Notes under the pieces: model-generated
Database searches by the model: none
Told to the model about the DNA's origin: nothing
The model's input: the letters and a program-made list of their open reading frames with translations, nothing else
Part shown: piece by piece, positions 33,839 through 43,004 of the stretch
Numbering within the stretch: position 1 is the first letter of the stretch
Layout of the letters: each line of letters opens with the position of its first letter
Source of the DNA: Bryobacteraceae bacterium
Lineage (GTDB): Bacteria > Acidobacteriota > Terriglobia > Bryobacterales > Bryobacteraceae
Assembly (NCBI GenBank): GCA_025056455.1
Contig: JANWVY010000005.1
Location: 124,001-188,000, forward strand
Reading direction: 5' to 3'
DNA: 64,000 bases
Translations under genes and position numbers: made by a program

Positions 33839-35371
33839 TCACGGGGCGTAGAGAAACACTCTACCCTCAGGGAGCTCCCTCACTTCATGGTGCGGGCTTG
33901 GCCAGCGGCGCCGGAGCAGAAAATCAGCCTCTGGCGTTGTCTCAATCAAGACTGGAAGCTCACTGGCGTCGCGCAAGACGATCACTGAAGCGATGGGTTC
34001 CGCCGAGTCAACACCCCACTGCCGGAGAAGCTTCAAATAACGCGGAATGCGCGCCTTGCGATCCCTCCATTCTTCCAGCGTGACGGCGATCCCTAAGGCG
34101 TGGAAATCGAGACCATAGCGTCGATACGGTTCGAGATCACCGAAGTACACATAGCGAACCTTGCGCAGGCCCAAGGTTGTGGCTACGAATTCATCCTCGG
34201 GATCGACAATCAAGAGATCGTGCGTGCGACCCAGCTGGGCGTAAGTTTCGAGCGACTGCCGGACCTTAATGTTATGCACGGGTTGGAAACGTAACCCCCA
34301 AGGTTGGTCAGGTTGCGTGGCGCGGAAAGCATAGACCAGCGCCAGCAAGATTGCAGCCGGCCGGGCGTGTTTTGCGGCCAGCAATCCACCAAAGTAGGCA
34401 AGCGCCGGGACTGCTGGAAGAACATATGCGATATTGCGGTACTGGTTGCCGCTCAAAGCAAGTGCCACGGCCAGAACCAAAGACAGCCACGCTCTATGCG
34501 CTGGATCGCCAAGGAGGTATCGCGCACGCAAAAAGCACGTCCCGAGTACCACCAGCAACAGGGGATCGAGCCGAAGAAGACGGCCGAGATAAAACCCGAG
34601 CTTGGACTCCTCAGAGGTTTGCGGTGGCGTCCCAAATGAATAGCCAAGAATTTCGACTTGAACGAATTCGGCCCAGAACCAGCGGGGATGGAGCCAGAGT
34701 TGAGAAGCCGCCCACAGGAGAAAGGGAGGCAGGGGCGCCGTAAGCCACAAGATCAGTCTAGAGAGCGGCCAGCGATGAACCGGACTTGAAACCAGCCACC
34801 AGATGGTGAGAGCGATCATCGGGATCAGGCCAGCGATGCCTTTCGTCATTAAGGCGGCCGCCGTACACGTAGCAAACTGCAGAAGAGAGGATCGAGTGAT
34901 CGCGTGAACCGCACCCGCAGTAAAAGCAGCCAGCAGCGCATCGGTTAGCGCCAACCGGGACAGCGTGTGCCACAACGGATCTCCCAGCAGGAGCAAGAGC
35001 GCGGCAATCCCCGCCCAGCTGCGCAAGATCCCCAAGAGGAGTGCTGCTGTTGCGGCTCCGGCCAGCATGGAAGGGAGTCGTAAAACAAACGGGTTGGCAT
35101 CGAACAGCCGCACGCAGGCCGCAGACAGCCAGTACAGCAAAGGGGGTTTGAATAGCGCTAACCGGTCGAGAAATTTTGGTGCAAGCCACTCTCCGGTTGC
35201 GGCCATTCGCAGGGAGATGTGGCTATAGAGGGCTTCATCCTGAGCTGCGATCCGGCCAACGGGATCTACGTAGCCGTCGGCCACAGGAACCCGCCAGACC
35301 GCATAAGAGAGAAGGCCGAAGGGGATCAGGAAGCTCAGGATGACCTGAAGCCAGCGGATCATTTTCTCCAT
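33839..35371 (-). CDS. Membrane glycosyltransferase of the GT39/ArnT-like (PMT) family
   Basis: A 510-residue polytopic membrane protein. The N-terminus has a first span (VILSFLIPFGLLSYAVW), then the family's loop with acidic residues in RIAAQDEALYSHI and the block FLDRLALFKPPLLYWLSAAC, which match ArnT and related lipid-linked-sugar transferases. About nine more hydrophobic segments follow up to about residue 350, and a soluble C-terminal domain of about 150 residues completes the protein. It would transfer a sugar from a polyprenyl-phosphate donor to an envelope acceptor; both are unknown. It is convergent with thiD, 7 nt apart. Confidence 0.85.
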   Translation of the reverse strand: MEKMIRWLQVILSFLIPFGLLSYAVWRVPVADGYVDPVGRIAAQDEALYSHISLRMAATGEWLAPKFLDRLALFKPPLLYWLSAACVRLFDANPFVLRLPSMLAGAATAALLLGILRSWAGIAALLLLLGDPLWHTLSRLALTDALLAAFTAGAVHAITRSSLLQFATCTAAALMTKGIAGLIPMIALTIWWLVSSPVHRWPLSRLILWLTAPLPPFLLWAASQLWLHPRWFWAEFVQVEILGYSFGTPPQTSEESKLGFYLGRLLRLDPLLLVVLGTCFLRARYLLGDPAHRAWLSLVLAVALALSGNQYRNIAYVLPAVPALAYFGGLLAAKHARPAAILLALVYAFRATQPDQPWGLRFQPVHNIKVRQSLETYAQLGRTHDLLIVDPEDEFVATTLGLRKVRYVYFGDLEPYRRYGLDFHALGIAVTLEEWRDRKARIPRYLKLLRQWGVDSAEPIASVIVLRDASELPVLIETTPEADFLLRRRWPSPHHEVRELPEGRVFLYAP

Positions 35372-35440
35372 TATGGCCGCCCGGTTCCAGAAAAGGCCCG
35401 CCCGTGCGGTCCGAGGCGATTTCCTGGGATCGCGGCCGAC

Positions 35441-37525
35441 CTAATCGGGCAAGGCGAAGGCGAGATCTGCTGGTTCGATGTAGACGATTTCCGATGATTG
35501 TGGCGCTGGCAAAACAACAGGGACCCCGTCCTCCAGCAGCTGGCGCCCTGTCATGACATAGATCCGACGGTCGTCCTGAAAACGCACGCGGTAACTGGAT
35601 TCCGGATTGAGGCCCTCGAGCCGAAGCAAGTGGTGGTTGCTAGGAACGCCGTCCCGAGTGATCACAACGACCGCGGTATCCCTGGATGGAGAGTACGCTT
35701 CGATGGCATCCACCCGGCCCTCAAGGGGAGCATCGGTAAGATGAAAAATCTTTGAGTCGCGCATGAGGGGGCGGATGGCCTTGTAGGTGCGGATCTCGTT
35801 AGCCGCCAGAGCGAGCTCGGCGGGAGACATTGCCTCTAGCTTATTCATGAAGATCCAAGGTCCCCCGAACATATAGCTACGAGTGATGTAGGTATTGGAG
35901 GGCTGCTCCGGCATATAGCGATCGGTATATCGGGCGGGGAAGGGGAAAGTGGCTCCAAAAACCGCTTGGCGCGAGCCGAGGGCGCCAGAGGCGTCGTTGG
36001 TGATCGAGGTGACGTAGTACTTGACCATGTTAAAGGTCATCATGCTGCCACCATTCGCGCAATTTTCCCAAAGAACGGCTGGCCGGAGTTTCTGAACTGC
36101 CTCCAGGATGGCATTCAAACCATCCACAGCGTTTGAGTAGTTGCTGTCATCTGGATCATGCGTGTGATCTCTGCGGGTGCAGCGTTTCACAAGATGCTCG
36201 CCGTCCTGGAGGATCCAATCCACTTGATATTCGTCGATGACCCGGACGATCTCTTGAATCAACCACTGTTGAACGGGTTTATGGGAAAGGCACAGACCCT
36301 TGGCGCCAAAATAGCTATAGGGCTCTGTGGAGAGCCACTCCGGATGTTCTCTCGCTACTGGTGAATCGAGGGCGGCTTCAGCGATTGCCAGGTGAAGGCC
36401 GAATTTCATTCCCAGCGAATGGACGTAGTCCGCCAGGGGTGCTAAACCATTGGGGAATTTCACCGGATCATGGCGCCAGTCGCCAATGGTTCTCGACCAG
36501 CCTAGATCAACGATGACCATTTCCATCCCGAGACGGGCGGCGATGTCAGCATTTCGCCGGATCAGCGATTCGTTGATGTCCGTCTGATATCCCCAAGAGT
36601 CCCAGACGACGTACGGAAATTTGTGCTCTTCGGGGACTCGCTTTGCGAGAACCCGCTCGACGAACCGCTGGGTCCGGAATCCGGCCTCATCCCAGTTTCC
36701 GCGGAAGAGTCCGATGAATGCCGGCGGAACCTGAAACTCGCCACCCGGTGTTACGTAGCGATTCAGGCTCTCGATGAAGGCGGAAAGCTGGAGCCGGCCG
36801 TCAGAAGCGCGGTAACGGGCGCTAGCTTCGGTACGCCCGTCAAATTCCCATCCTGCGATCAGCCCGCGGTCCCGGCGGTCGCGAACCGCTAGCCAGGCGC
36901 AGTGGGCTGCTCCAGCTCCCGAATAGACAAACTCACGTCGGAAATCGCTGGGTAAAAGAATGTCTTGTGGTTCGAAATTGCGCAAGGGGGGTAAAACCGA
37001 CCACTGGTTGACGCGCAAAAGGCGAAATTCATTTCCCGGTTCTTCAAAGTTCCAGCTCAGCATGTCCGCCATACGAATCCGGCGTGGCTGGTCGAGCAGG
37101 TTGCGAATCCGGACGCTGTAGCGAAGAACCGGCTCATTGTCGTAGAGCTCGAGCGCGAGGAAAATGCGAAAACCGCCCCCTTTTTCGTCAAAAACCAGGT
37201 TTTGCCGCATCCCCCGCGGTGGGATCGGTTCAATAGATTCCTGGACAAATCGCAGAGGGATGTAGGCATCCACCGCCTCGCTTTCACTGGCAAACCGGAC
37301 GGGGGAAGAGGCCAGAGCCGGGTGGGCTTTCCAAATATCTCCTGTTCGAAGATTCCTCAGCGCAACAAACTCGAAGGTTTGCTGATGCGTGAATTGAAAC
37401 TCCGCCTCGATCCAACCATTCGAAAGCACCCAATGATTTTCGGGAGTGTGCTGGAAGTGAAATTGCGCGTTGCCGCCGATTGGAAGGGTAAGGGTAAGCC
37501 AAGTCAGCGCAGCAACCACCTTCAT
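35441..37525 (-). CDS. Exported alpha-galactosidase-like glycoside hydrolase (GH36-type)
   Basis: A 694-residue protein. A signal peptide (MKVVAALTWLTLTLPIGG) is followed by an N-terminal beta-sandwich (HWVLSNGWIEAEFQFTHQ) and a (beta/alpha)8 barrel with YVVWDSWGYQTDINESLI, MVIVDLGWSRTIGDWRHD, GMKFGLHLAIAEA, YQVDWILQDGE (probable nucleophile Asp) and VLWENCANGGSMMTF, plus ITNDASGALGS where the acid/base Asp is expected. These match the melibiase/GH36 clan, but the nucleophile context is not the common KWD form, so substrate may differ from simple alpha-galactosides. The ATG at 37525 lacks a strong ribosome site; the upstream in-frame ATG at 37621 would hide the signal peptide. Confidence 0.82.
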   Translation of the reverse strand: MKVVAALTWLTLTLPIGGNAQFHFQHTPENHWVLSNGWIEAEFQFTHQQTFEFVALRNLRTGDIWKAHPALASSPVRFASESEAVDAYIPLRFVQESIEPIPPRGMRQNLVFDEKGGGFRIFLALELYDNEPVLRYSVRIRNLLDQPRRIRMADMLSWNFEEPGNEFRLLRVNQWSVLPPLRNFEPQDILLPSDFRREFVYSGAGAAHCAWLAVRDRRDRGLIAGWEFDGRTEASARYRASDGRLQLSAFIESLNRYVTPGGEFQVPPAFIGLFRGNWDEAGFRTQRFVERVLAKRVPEEHKFPYVVWDSWGYQTDINESLIRRNADIAARLGMEMVIVDLGWSRTIGDWRHDPVKFPNGLAPLADYVHSLGMKFGLHLAIAEAALDSPVAREHPEWLSTEPYSYFGAKGLCLSHKPVQQWLIQEIVRVIDEYQVDWILQDGEHLVKRCTRRDHTHDPDDSNYSNAVDGLNAILEAVQKLRPAVLWENCANGGSMMTFNMVKYYVTSITNDASGALGSRQAVFGATFPFPARYTDRYMPEQPSNTYITRSYMFGGPWIFMNKLEAMSPAELALAANEIRTYKAIRPLMRDSKIFHLTDAPLEGRVDAIEAYSPSRDTAVVVITRDGVPSNHHLLRLEGLNPESSYRVRFQDDRRIYVMTGRQLLEDGVPVVLPAPQSSEIVYIEPADLAFALPD

Positions 37526-37550
37526 GTTTGGTTTTACACAAACTGAAGCA

Positions 37551-37590
37551 AAATGTTTCGGCTTTGAAGTTAAGGAAGTGTAAATGTTTC
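37551..37590. repeat. Direct repeat AAATGTTTC upstream of the alpha-galactosidase-like gene
   Basis: AAATGTTTC occurs at 37551-37559 and again at 37582-37590, 31 bp apart, about three helical turns, in an AT-rich patch just upstream of the gene start at 37525. Spacing and place suit paired regulator sites. The rest of the 37526-37829 gap is G/C-rich, with a C-run/G-run pair (37779-37785 and 37801-37808) beyond the kinase gene end, and no further gene is seen. Confidence 0.3.
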
Positions 37591-37829
37591 TAAAGTAACC
37601 ACGGCTTCTGTAAGTAGGCACAGGTCTTTATTTTGTCCACTTTCTCGGGGCTTCCTTGGCGAACCCAGTTAGCTCGTTGGAGCGGACTCGCCAGGAATCG
37701 GTGCGAAACTCGCGGGCGGTTGGGTCTCACGCGCACGGCCTGTTCTCGAAAGCCTCCGTTCTCCCCTAGGCCGCCTCGTCCCCCCAAAAGGTTGATCGGA
37801 GGGGGAGGTGAGAGGGTTTAGAGGGGTGA

Positions 37830-39569
37830 TCAAAGGATGCCGAGCTTCTCTTCTAGAAACTCCAGGTCTCGATCCGCGCGGTCTAGATTCTGTTTGGCCC
37901 GGGCTGGGTCATTCGCTTTCAACGCATCTTCCGCGGCGTCGAGATACTGCTCCATGCGAGTCAGGGCAGCTTTAAAATCGGCGCGCATGCCAAGTCCCAT
38001 GGCGTTTTGCTGAGACTCCAAGCGCTGGAGTTTGTTACGAACGGCTACGGCGCGAGAAGCAATCTTGACCATCCGGTCTTGTTGAGCTTCGAGGGCGAGC
38101 CGGTCACTTTGGGGTGGAAGGGAGGCCGCTTGGCCAGCAGATGCGGGTTGGGTCCGTGATTCTGAAGGGGAGCCCAACGCTGGGTTTGAGGAGTGGGCAA
38201 CGGGCGGAGTGGAAGCTGGCAGGCTCGGCTGGTTCGCCGGATTGACTTGTGGTGGCGGTGAGGCACTCGCCCGCACCGGCGGCGCGGCCTGGGATGATTT
38301 TTGTTCCCAGGGCGTCGGTGTGCTGGCGGGTGGCAGAGCGGGGGAAGCGCTCGCCGTGGGACGAGGCTCTGGATTTGAGGTTGGCGGCGCCTCGGTGTCT
38401 CCTTGCTGGGCGGGCGCAGGAGTTCCGGCTACGGAGGTGTTCGCTGGATTCGAGGGTGCCGGTGCGGGCGAGTTGGCACGCGATGAAAAGAAGTTCGGCC
38501 CAAAGGTCAAACCAGCCGCTAGGGCGAGGACTGCGGCGAGAGACCCCAACGCCATCCAAAGCATTCGCCGGGCGGGCTGCCGGGTTGAAGCAACCCTCGC
38601 CTCTGGCTGGGGGGCGGAAGAAGCACCTGGGGCAGCAGGCTGCGCTGGTAAAGGAGGAGTCGTTGAACAGGCCGGTGTTCCGGGAGAAGACGCTGCGGAA
38701 ATCAAGCCGGGCGCGGAAGAAACGCTCGATGAGGCGAGAGGTTGCATCGCTTTCTGAACATTCAGAATTGCCGTGCGAAACGCCTCCGCGGACTGAAACC
38801 TCTGCTGCGGATCTTTCGCCAGCGCCATGAGGATCACTTCGTTGAGCAGCGGCGGAACGTTTGGAACGATCTCGATGGGAGCCTGGGGCGCTAGTTGCAG
38901 GTGGCCAGCCATGATCGAGTAGTCGCTCGGCCCTTCGAACGGCCGCTTGCCCGTCACCATTTCATACAGCGTGATCCCTAGCGAGTAAATATCGGATCTC
39001 GTGTCCGGTTCTCGCCCGTTAATCTGTTCCGGGGACATATAGTAGAGAGATCCGATCGTCGTTCCGGTCTGGGTCAAGCGTTTTTCTGATTGGAGCTTGG
39101 CGATTCCGAAATCCATCAACTTGATTTGGCCTTCGGGCGTCAGGACGATGTTGGCAGGTTTCAAGTCGCGGTGGATCACGCCTCGACCGTGGGCGTAGCT
39201 GAGCGCTCGCAAGACCTGCTCGACATAGGCGCAGGCTTCTGCTACAGGAAGCCGCCCGCGCCTGTCCAACTCCTTATCCAATGACTGACCTTCGACAAAC
39301 TCCATTAGCATCAAAAGCTGGTTGTCATGGCGAAGGGCGGTGTGCAGTGACGCAATGTTGGGGTGGGACAAGGCGGCTTGAACTTTGATCTCGCGCAAGA
39401 AGCGGTCAACAAGCGCCGGATCGCTCTGTAAGTCTGGCAATAGTACTTTCATCGCTTCTACGCGGTCGGAGATCAAATTGCGGACCTTGTAGACGCGGCC
39501 CATGCCGCCCTCGCCCAGGATTTGGACCACTTCATAGTCGGCGACGCGGTCGCCGATGCGGAATGGCAT
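37830..39569 (-). CDS. Transmembrane Ser/Thr protein kinase (PknB-like) with Pro-rich periplasmic region
   Basis: A 579-residue protein. The kinase domain (about 11-275) has the glycine loop LGEGGMGRVYKV, Lys41 in EAMKVLL, catalytic HRDLKPAN with Asp135, DFG at 153-155 and SLYYMSPEQINGREPDTRSD. A Pro/Ser/Ala-rich juxtamembrane stretch precedes one span at about 334-352 (LWMALGSLAAVLALAAGLTF). The external part is a low-complexity Pro/Ala/Ser region ending in a charged helical domain (RNKLQRLESQQNAMGLGMRA; ALKANDPARAKQNLDRADRD). PASTA repeats are absent. It begins 1 nt after the stop of the CsgG-like gene. Confidence 0.9.
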   Translation of the reverse strand: MPFRIGDRVADYEVVQILGEGGMGRVYKVRNLISDRVEAMKVLLPDLQSDPALVDRFLREIKVQAALSHPNIASLHTALRHDNQLLMLMEFVEGQSLDKELDRRGRLPVAEACAYVEQVLRALSYAHGRGVIHRDLKPANIVLTPEGQIKLMDFGIAKLQSEKRLTQTGTTIGSLYYMSPEQINGREPDTRSDIYSLGITLYEMVTGKRPFEGPSDYSIMAGHLQLAPQAPIEIVPNVPPLLNEVILMALAKDPQQRFQSAEAFRTAILNVQKAMQPLASSSVSSAPGLISAASSPGTPACSTTPPLPAQPAAPGASSAPQPEARVASTRQPARRMLWMALGSLAAVLALAAGLTFGPNFFSSRANSPAPAPSNPANTSVAGTPAPAQQGDTEAPPTSNPEPRPTASASPALPPASTPTPWEQKSSQAAPPVRASASPPPQVNPANQPSLPASTPPVAHSSNPALGSPSESRTQPASAGQAASLPPQSDRLALEAQQDRMVKIASRAVAVRNKLQRLESQQNAMGLGMRADFKAALTRMEQYLDAAEDALKANDPARAKQNLDRADRDLEFLEEKLGIL

Positions 39570-39570
39570 G

Positions 39571-40551
39571 TTAGTTCTCCGGCGTCTTCACGGTGTCGCC
39601 AACCTGAGGTGTTGCTGGTCCTTTGAATTTTCCAGTGGCCGAAGATTCGTCCACCTCTGTGATGATGAGTTCTCCAATCTGGTCCATGATTCGCTTAATG
39701 ACGCGGCCAGTGGCGGGATCCTTGACTTCCCGGTTGGAGCGGGTGATGAGCAGCTTGTCTCCCACCTTGACCCCGACGCGGGAACCGGCATTGATAATAA
39801 CCGTATCTCCGCTCACGTCGGCGACAAGGGCTTGGAGCTTCACAGTGCGGAGCGAGATCCGATCTGCGTTGCCATTGAGTCCGGCTGCAAGTTGCTCGGT
39901 TGCTTTGCCGACGGCTTCGCCGAGGATTGTGGAGGCGAAATTAGCGCTTCTCATGTCATAGTATCCGCCGCCAGAAGCGGTCTGGGCCCCGCCGCTACCA
40001 AGGAGAGCTGCACCGGACCGTGTCGAAGTACCCTGCCCGCTAGCCACGCCGATCACCTCGCCTGTATCGACGTTAATGATCCTGGCATTCAGCGCAACCA
40101 CGGCCTTCGACTCTTTTCGCCCAACGCCGCTAATTCCGTAACGGCCAGCCACGCGCCCCAGAGCGCCAATCTCGGTTGAGCGGTCGTCGCGGCCAAACTG
40201 CGTGATGCTGCCGATAATGATGGCGTCGACACCAATCAGCTGGCCAATGCGGGCCGCTGTGGCGGGATTGGCGCGGTCTGAATTTGAAAAGTTTTGTTCG
40301 TTGAGGATTTTGTCCATTTCCTTCCGTTCGTAAACCTGGTACACCCCGGAAGAGACCAGCTTATCGACTAAAAGATCGGCGACCCCCTTGCCAACATCGA
40401 CGTTCGAATTAAAAATCATTTGCACCCAATCTTGCACCGTTGCGTAGTCAAAATTGAGCACCGCGACACGCCGTTTTCGGTTCTGCTGTTGTGCTTCCCC
40501 AGGTAGGGCAGAAAAGAAGAGAATCAAAGCCGCCACAAGTCTAAGGCCCAT
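39571..40551 (-). CDS. CsgG-like exported protein
   Basis: A 326-residue protein with a signal peptide (MGLRLVAALILFFSALPGEA, no lipobox). The main domain shows the CsgG/FlgT-middle-like fold: KRRVAVLNFDYATVQDWV, GKGVADLLVDKLVSSGVYQV, YERKEMDKILNEQNFSNSDR and ARIGQLIGVDAIIIGSITQF, followed by VVALNARIINVDTGEVIGVA. The C-terminal 100 residues (DTVIINAGSRVGVKVGDKLL) resemble the FlgT C-terminal or a small beta-barrel domain. CsgG proper is a curli-secretion channel; many acidobacterial members lack curli genes and have unknown roles. It is translated just before the Ser/Thr kinase gene, 1 nt apart, and is preceded by GGAGGTGA 9 nt upstream. Confidence 0.78.
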   Translation of the reverse strand: MGLRLVAALILFFSALPGEAQQQNRKRRVAVLNFDYATVQDWVQMIFNSNVDVGKGVADLLVDKLVSSGVYQVYERKEMDKILNEQNFSNSDRANPATAARIGQLIGVDAIIIGSITQFGRDDRSTEIGALGRVAGRYGISGVGRKESKAVVALNARIINVDTGEVIGVASGQGTSTRSGAALLGSGGAQTASGGGYYDMRSANFASTILGEAVGKATEQLAAGLNGNADRISLRTVKLQALVADVSGDTVIINAGSRVGVKVGDKLLITRSNREVKDPATGRVIKRIMDQIGELIITEVDESSATGKFKGPATPQVGDTVKTPEN

Positions 40552-40575
40552 TCGACTTCACCTCCAGCAGTCTTG

Positions 40576-40581
40576 ATTATA
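40576..40581 (-). promoter_or_regulatory. Candidate -10 of the CsgG-like/kinase operon
   Basis: On the minus strand this hexamer is a perfect TATAAT, 24 bases before the ATG at 40551 and just upstream of GGAGG. A -35 is not clear (GCGATT at 17-nt spacing), so only the -10 is proposed. Confidence 0.4.
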
Positions 40582-40675
40582 CGTTCTGCAGGCTGAAGAA
40601 TCGCTGTTTGATGAGAATTTCATCGCTCATCTAGAACGTGCAATCGAAGCGGCAAAACCATCTTGTCAACTGGGA

Positions 40676-42946
40676 CTAAGCAGTGGACCGAAGCTGTTTT
40701 AAGGACCTTCCCGTAAGGTTCAACCAGTTGCGGAACATGGCTGCAAAATCTTGGGGCTCTCTGAGGCGGCGCAACTGCTCCACACTGAAGCGCATTTTGC
40801 GCCGCCAGTTTGGGTACTGCCAGGTGCTCGCCGGGAGGTTCTGCTGGTGAATTTCTTTGGTCAGGTCCTCCTGATTAAGGACCATCAGCATGCAGGGCGT
40901 CTTCATTAAGAATCCGATGATGGCGTTATGTAGCTCTCCGGTGAGCTCGGCTACTTCTTCGGCCTTGCGGGGAAACCACGAAGGGAGCAGTTCCAGTTCA
41001 TGCAGAGCTTCGAGAATCAGTTGGCGATCGCGGCGCCGCTCGGCGAGCTGTCGCTGGTAGGCCTCTTCGTTCAACAGGCCGGCGGCTTTGCGGGCTTCAA
41101 TGTCCTGATGGATCCAGAAACCGGCGAGTGTCGGCAAATCGTGCGTGGTTGAGGTGACGAGGGCTTGCCGGGCATACTCTTGAGGTTTTCGCATCCGGCC
41201 GTGACATTGCTCAAAGTAAAGCACCTTGTAGCTTAGAATGCCGAATCGGTCAAGCGCTTCGCGCATGCGGTGTTCCACGGTGCCCAAATCTTCGCCAACG
41301 ATTAAGAATTTGCCGCGATGACTTTCCAGGGCGAGGATGCGCAGCAGATCCTCGGATCGATCGAGCACGTAAGCGCCTTGGCTGGCTGGATATCCATCGG
41401 GAATCCAGTACAGGCGGAACAGCCGCATGACATGGTCAATTCGGAGCGCGCCTCCGTAGCGGCTGGTGGCGCGGATGGCGTCAATGAACAAGCGATAGCC
41501 GCTTTGAAAATGCCGCTGCGAGTTCGGCGGCGGAAAAGCCCAATCCTGACCCTGAGGAGCAAATCCGTCTGGCGGCGATCCCACCCGGCATCCAGAAACA
41601 AAGAAATCTCGGTAAGCCCAAAGATCCGCGCCGCAGCGATCGACGGCCAAGGCGAGATCATGGTACAGGCCGATGGGTAAGCCCCGCTGTTTGGCTTTGG
41701 CCTGCACTAGCCTCAGTTGTTCGTCGATCAGCCACTGTAGGTACATGAAATAGTGGATTTGATCCTCGTGGTTGCGGGCGAATTCCTCCACCGCGTCGCT
41801 ATCTGGCCTTTGGTACTCCTCAGGCCAGTCTGGCCAGATCCAGAGTTGGGGATTCTTTTCGTGCAAATATTCCCAAAGCGCGCAGTAAAGCGCAAAGCGC
41901 CTCAGCCTGTCACCCCCCTCGGCGACAAACTGGTGATAGGCGGCCAGCCTGTCAGGATCGGCGCCGGTTTGCTGTTTTTGCAAGAAGTGCGTAAAAGCGA
42001 TCCGGAGCGCTTTTTGCTTGAGCGCCCACACCTTTTCGTACTCGACAAGCTCCGATTCCCGGAGGGCTTGAATTTGAGCTTGAATTTCTGCGCTTTGAAA
42101 CCATTGCCGGGCGGTTTCAGATTCCTGAAATTCAGGGACGCTTTCGACGTCGAGATAAAGCGGATTTCGCCAAAACGTGGAATTGGGGAGATAGGGGCTG
42201 ATGTTGTAGGGCTGACGGTTATCGATGGCATGCAGCGGGTTGAGCCCGAGGAAACTTCCTTCTAAATCTTCGGCAACCCAATCGATCAGCTCCAGGAGGT
42301 CGGAGAAGTCGCCGCAGCCCCAATTCCGTAGCGAGCGAACGCCATAGAGGCTGACCGCGACGCCAGCGGCCCTCCCACCTTGCTCAAGAGTCTCGGGAAC
42401 CCAAGCGCGGTCGGGGCCCACAATGAGATGCGCTTGCGCCGTTTTTGTGCTGTCCTGATCTTGAATGTGTAGCAGCAGCTGGTGATAGCCGAGCGGGGCA
42501 ACAAAAGGCCAAGTTCCCAAGCGCTCCTCGAATTTCTCGCCGAGTTCTGCCTGCGCGCTGACGGCCCAATGCGCAACAGGGAGCTCCGCGCTCTGTCTGG
42601 TCCCATCCTCACACACCAGCTCGGCGCGAAAGAGAGCTTTTCGCTGATGTGTTGGGATACGGATGGGAACCCGCAAGGGTTGGCCGTGGGGCACAACAAC
42701 GGTGTGCGGAATGGTGGCGTTCCAGAAATTTCGGAGATAAGCGCGGAAGCTTTCGCGTTCGCCTTCCGGCGTGGATACATCCCACCCCAAAGAGGTTAGG
42801 ATGGCGCGCTGCACATCTTTGGACGGAGTGTGGCGGTTTCCCCAAATGTCCCAAAACTCGGCAACGATGCCATGCGCTTGACACAGTTGCTCGAGGGGAT
42901 TGATGGGTGAGGCGTTTTCAACGTCTAGACTTGGGGATTGCGCCAT
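40676..42946 (-). CDS. malQ: 4-alpha-glucanotransferase
   Basis: A 756-residue GH77 amylomaltase that moves maltooligosaccharide segments between glucans. The N-terminal domain (LCQAHGIVAEFWDIWGNRHT, about 20-150) is the extra MalQ domain of proteobacterial-type enzymes. The barrel begins about residue 180 with GVAVSLYGVRSLRNWGCGDF and has SFLGLNPLHAI, SGCRVGSPPDGFAPQGQDWA, catalytic Asp in LRIDHVMRLFRLYWIP and catalytic Glu in LIVGEDLGTVE. The length fits the long form. No other maltose gene is nearby. It diverges from the isolated nuoB across 40-60 bp. Confidence 0.95.
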   Translation of the reverse strand: MAQSPSLDVENASPINPLEQLCQAHGIVAEFWDIWGNRHTPSKDVQRAILTSLGWDVSTPEGERESFRAYLRNFWNATIPHTVVVPHGQPLRVPIRIPTHQRKALFRAELVCEDGTRQSAELPVAHWAVSAQAELGEKFEERLGTWPFVAPLGYHQLLLHIQDQDSTKTAQAHLIVGPDRAWVPETLEQGGRAAGVAVSLYGVRSLRNWGCGDFSDLLELIDWVAEDLEGSFLGLNPLHAIDNRQPYNISPYLPNSTFWRNPLYLDVESVPEFQESETARQWFQSAEIQAQIQALRESELVEYEKVWALKQKALRIAFTHFLQKQQTGADPDRLAAYHQFVAEGGDRLRRFALYCALWEYLHEKNPQLWIWPDWPEEYQRPDSDAVEEFARNHEDQIHYFMYLQWLIDEQLRLVQAKAKQRGLPIGLYHDLALAVDRCGADLWAYRDFFVSGCRVGSPPDGFAPQGQDWAFPPPNSQRHFQSGYRLFIDAIRATSRYGGALRIDHVMRLFRLYWIPDGYPASQGAYVLDRSEDLLRILALESHRGKFLIVGEDLGTVEHRMREALDRFGILSYKVLYFEQCHGRMRKPQEYARQALVTSTTHDLPTLAGFWIHQDIEARKAAGLLNEEAYQRQLAERRRDRQLILEALHELELLPSWFPRKAEEVAELTGELHNAIIGFLMKTPCMLMVLNQEDLTKEIHQQNLPASTWQYPNWRRKMRFSVEQLRRLREPQDFAAMFRNWLNLTGRSLKQLRSTA

Positions 42947-42953
42947 TCACAAA

Positions 42954-42982
42954 TTCTGATTCTACCTGTTTCGTGGGATAAT
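42954..42982 (+). promoter_or_regulatory. Candidate promoter for nuoB
   Basis: TTCTGA (42954-42959), a 17-nt spacer and GATAAT (42977-42982). Transcription would start near 42989, so the ATG at 42987 would be excluded from the mRNA. This favours the downstream GTG at 43005. On the minus strand TAGAAT (42964-42959) overlaps and could be the malQ -10. Confidence 0.35.
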
Positions 42983-43004
42983 CAGGATGAGTGAGGAGTG
43001 CACT

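Noticed and set aside
39556-40179. 207-codon plus-strand frame opposite the CsgG-like gene
   Set aside because: No domain or ribosome site, and it overlaps almost all of a supported gene.
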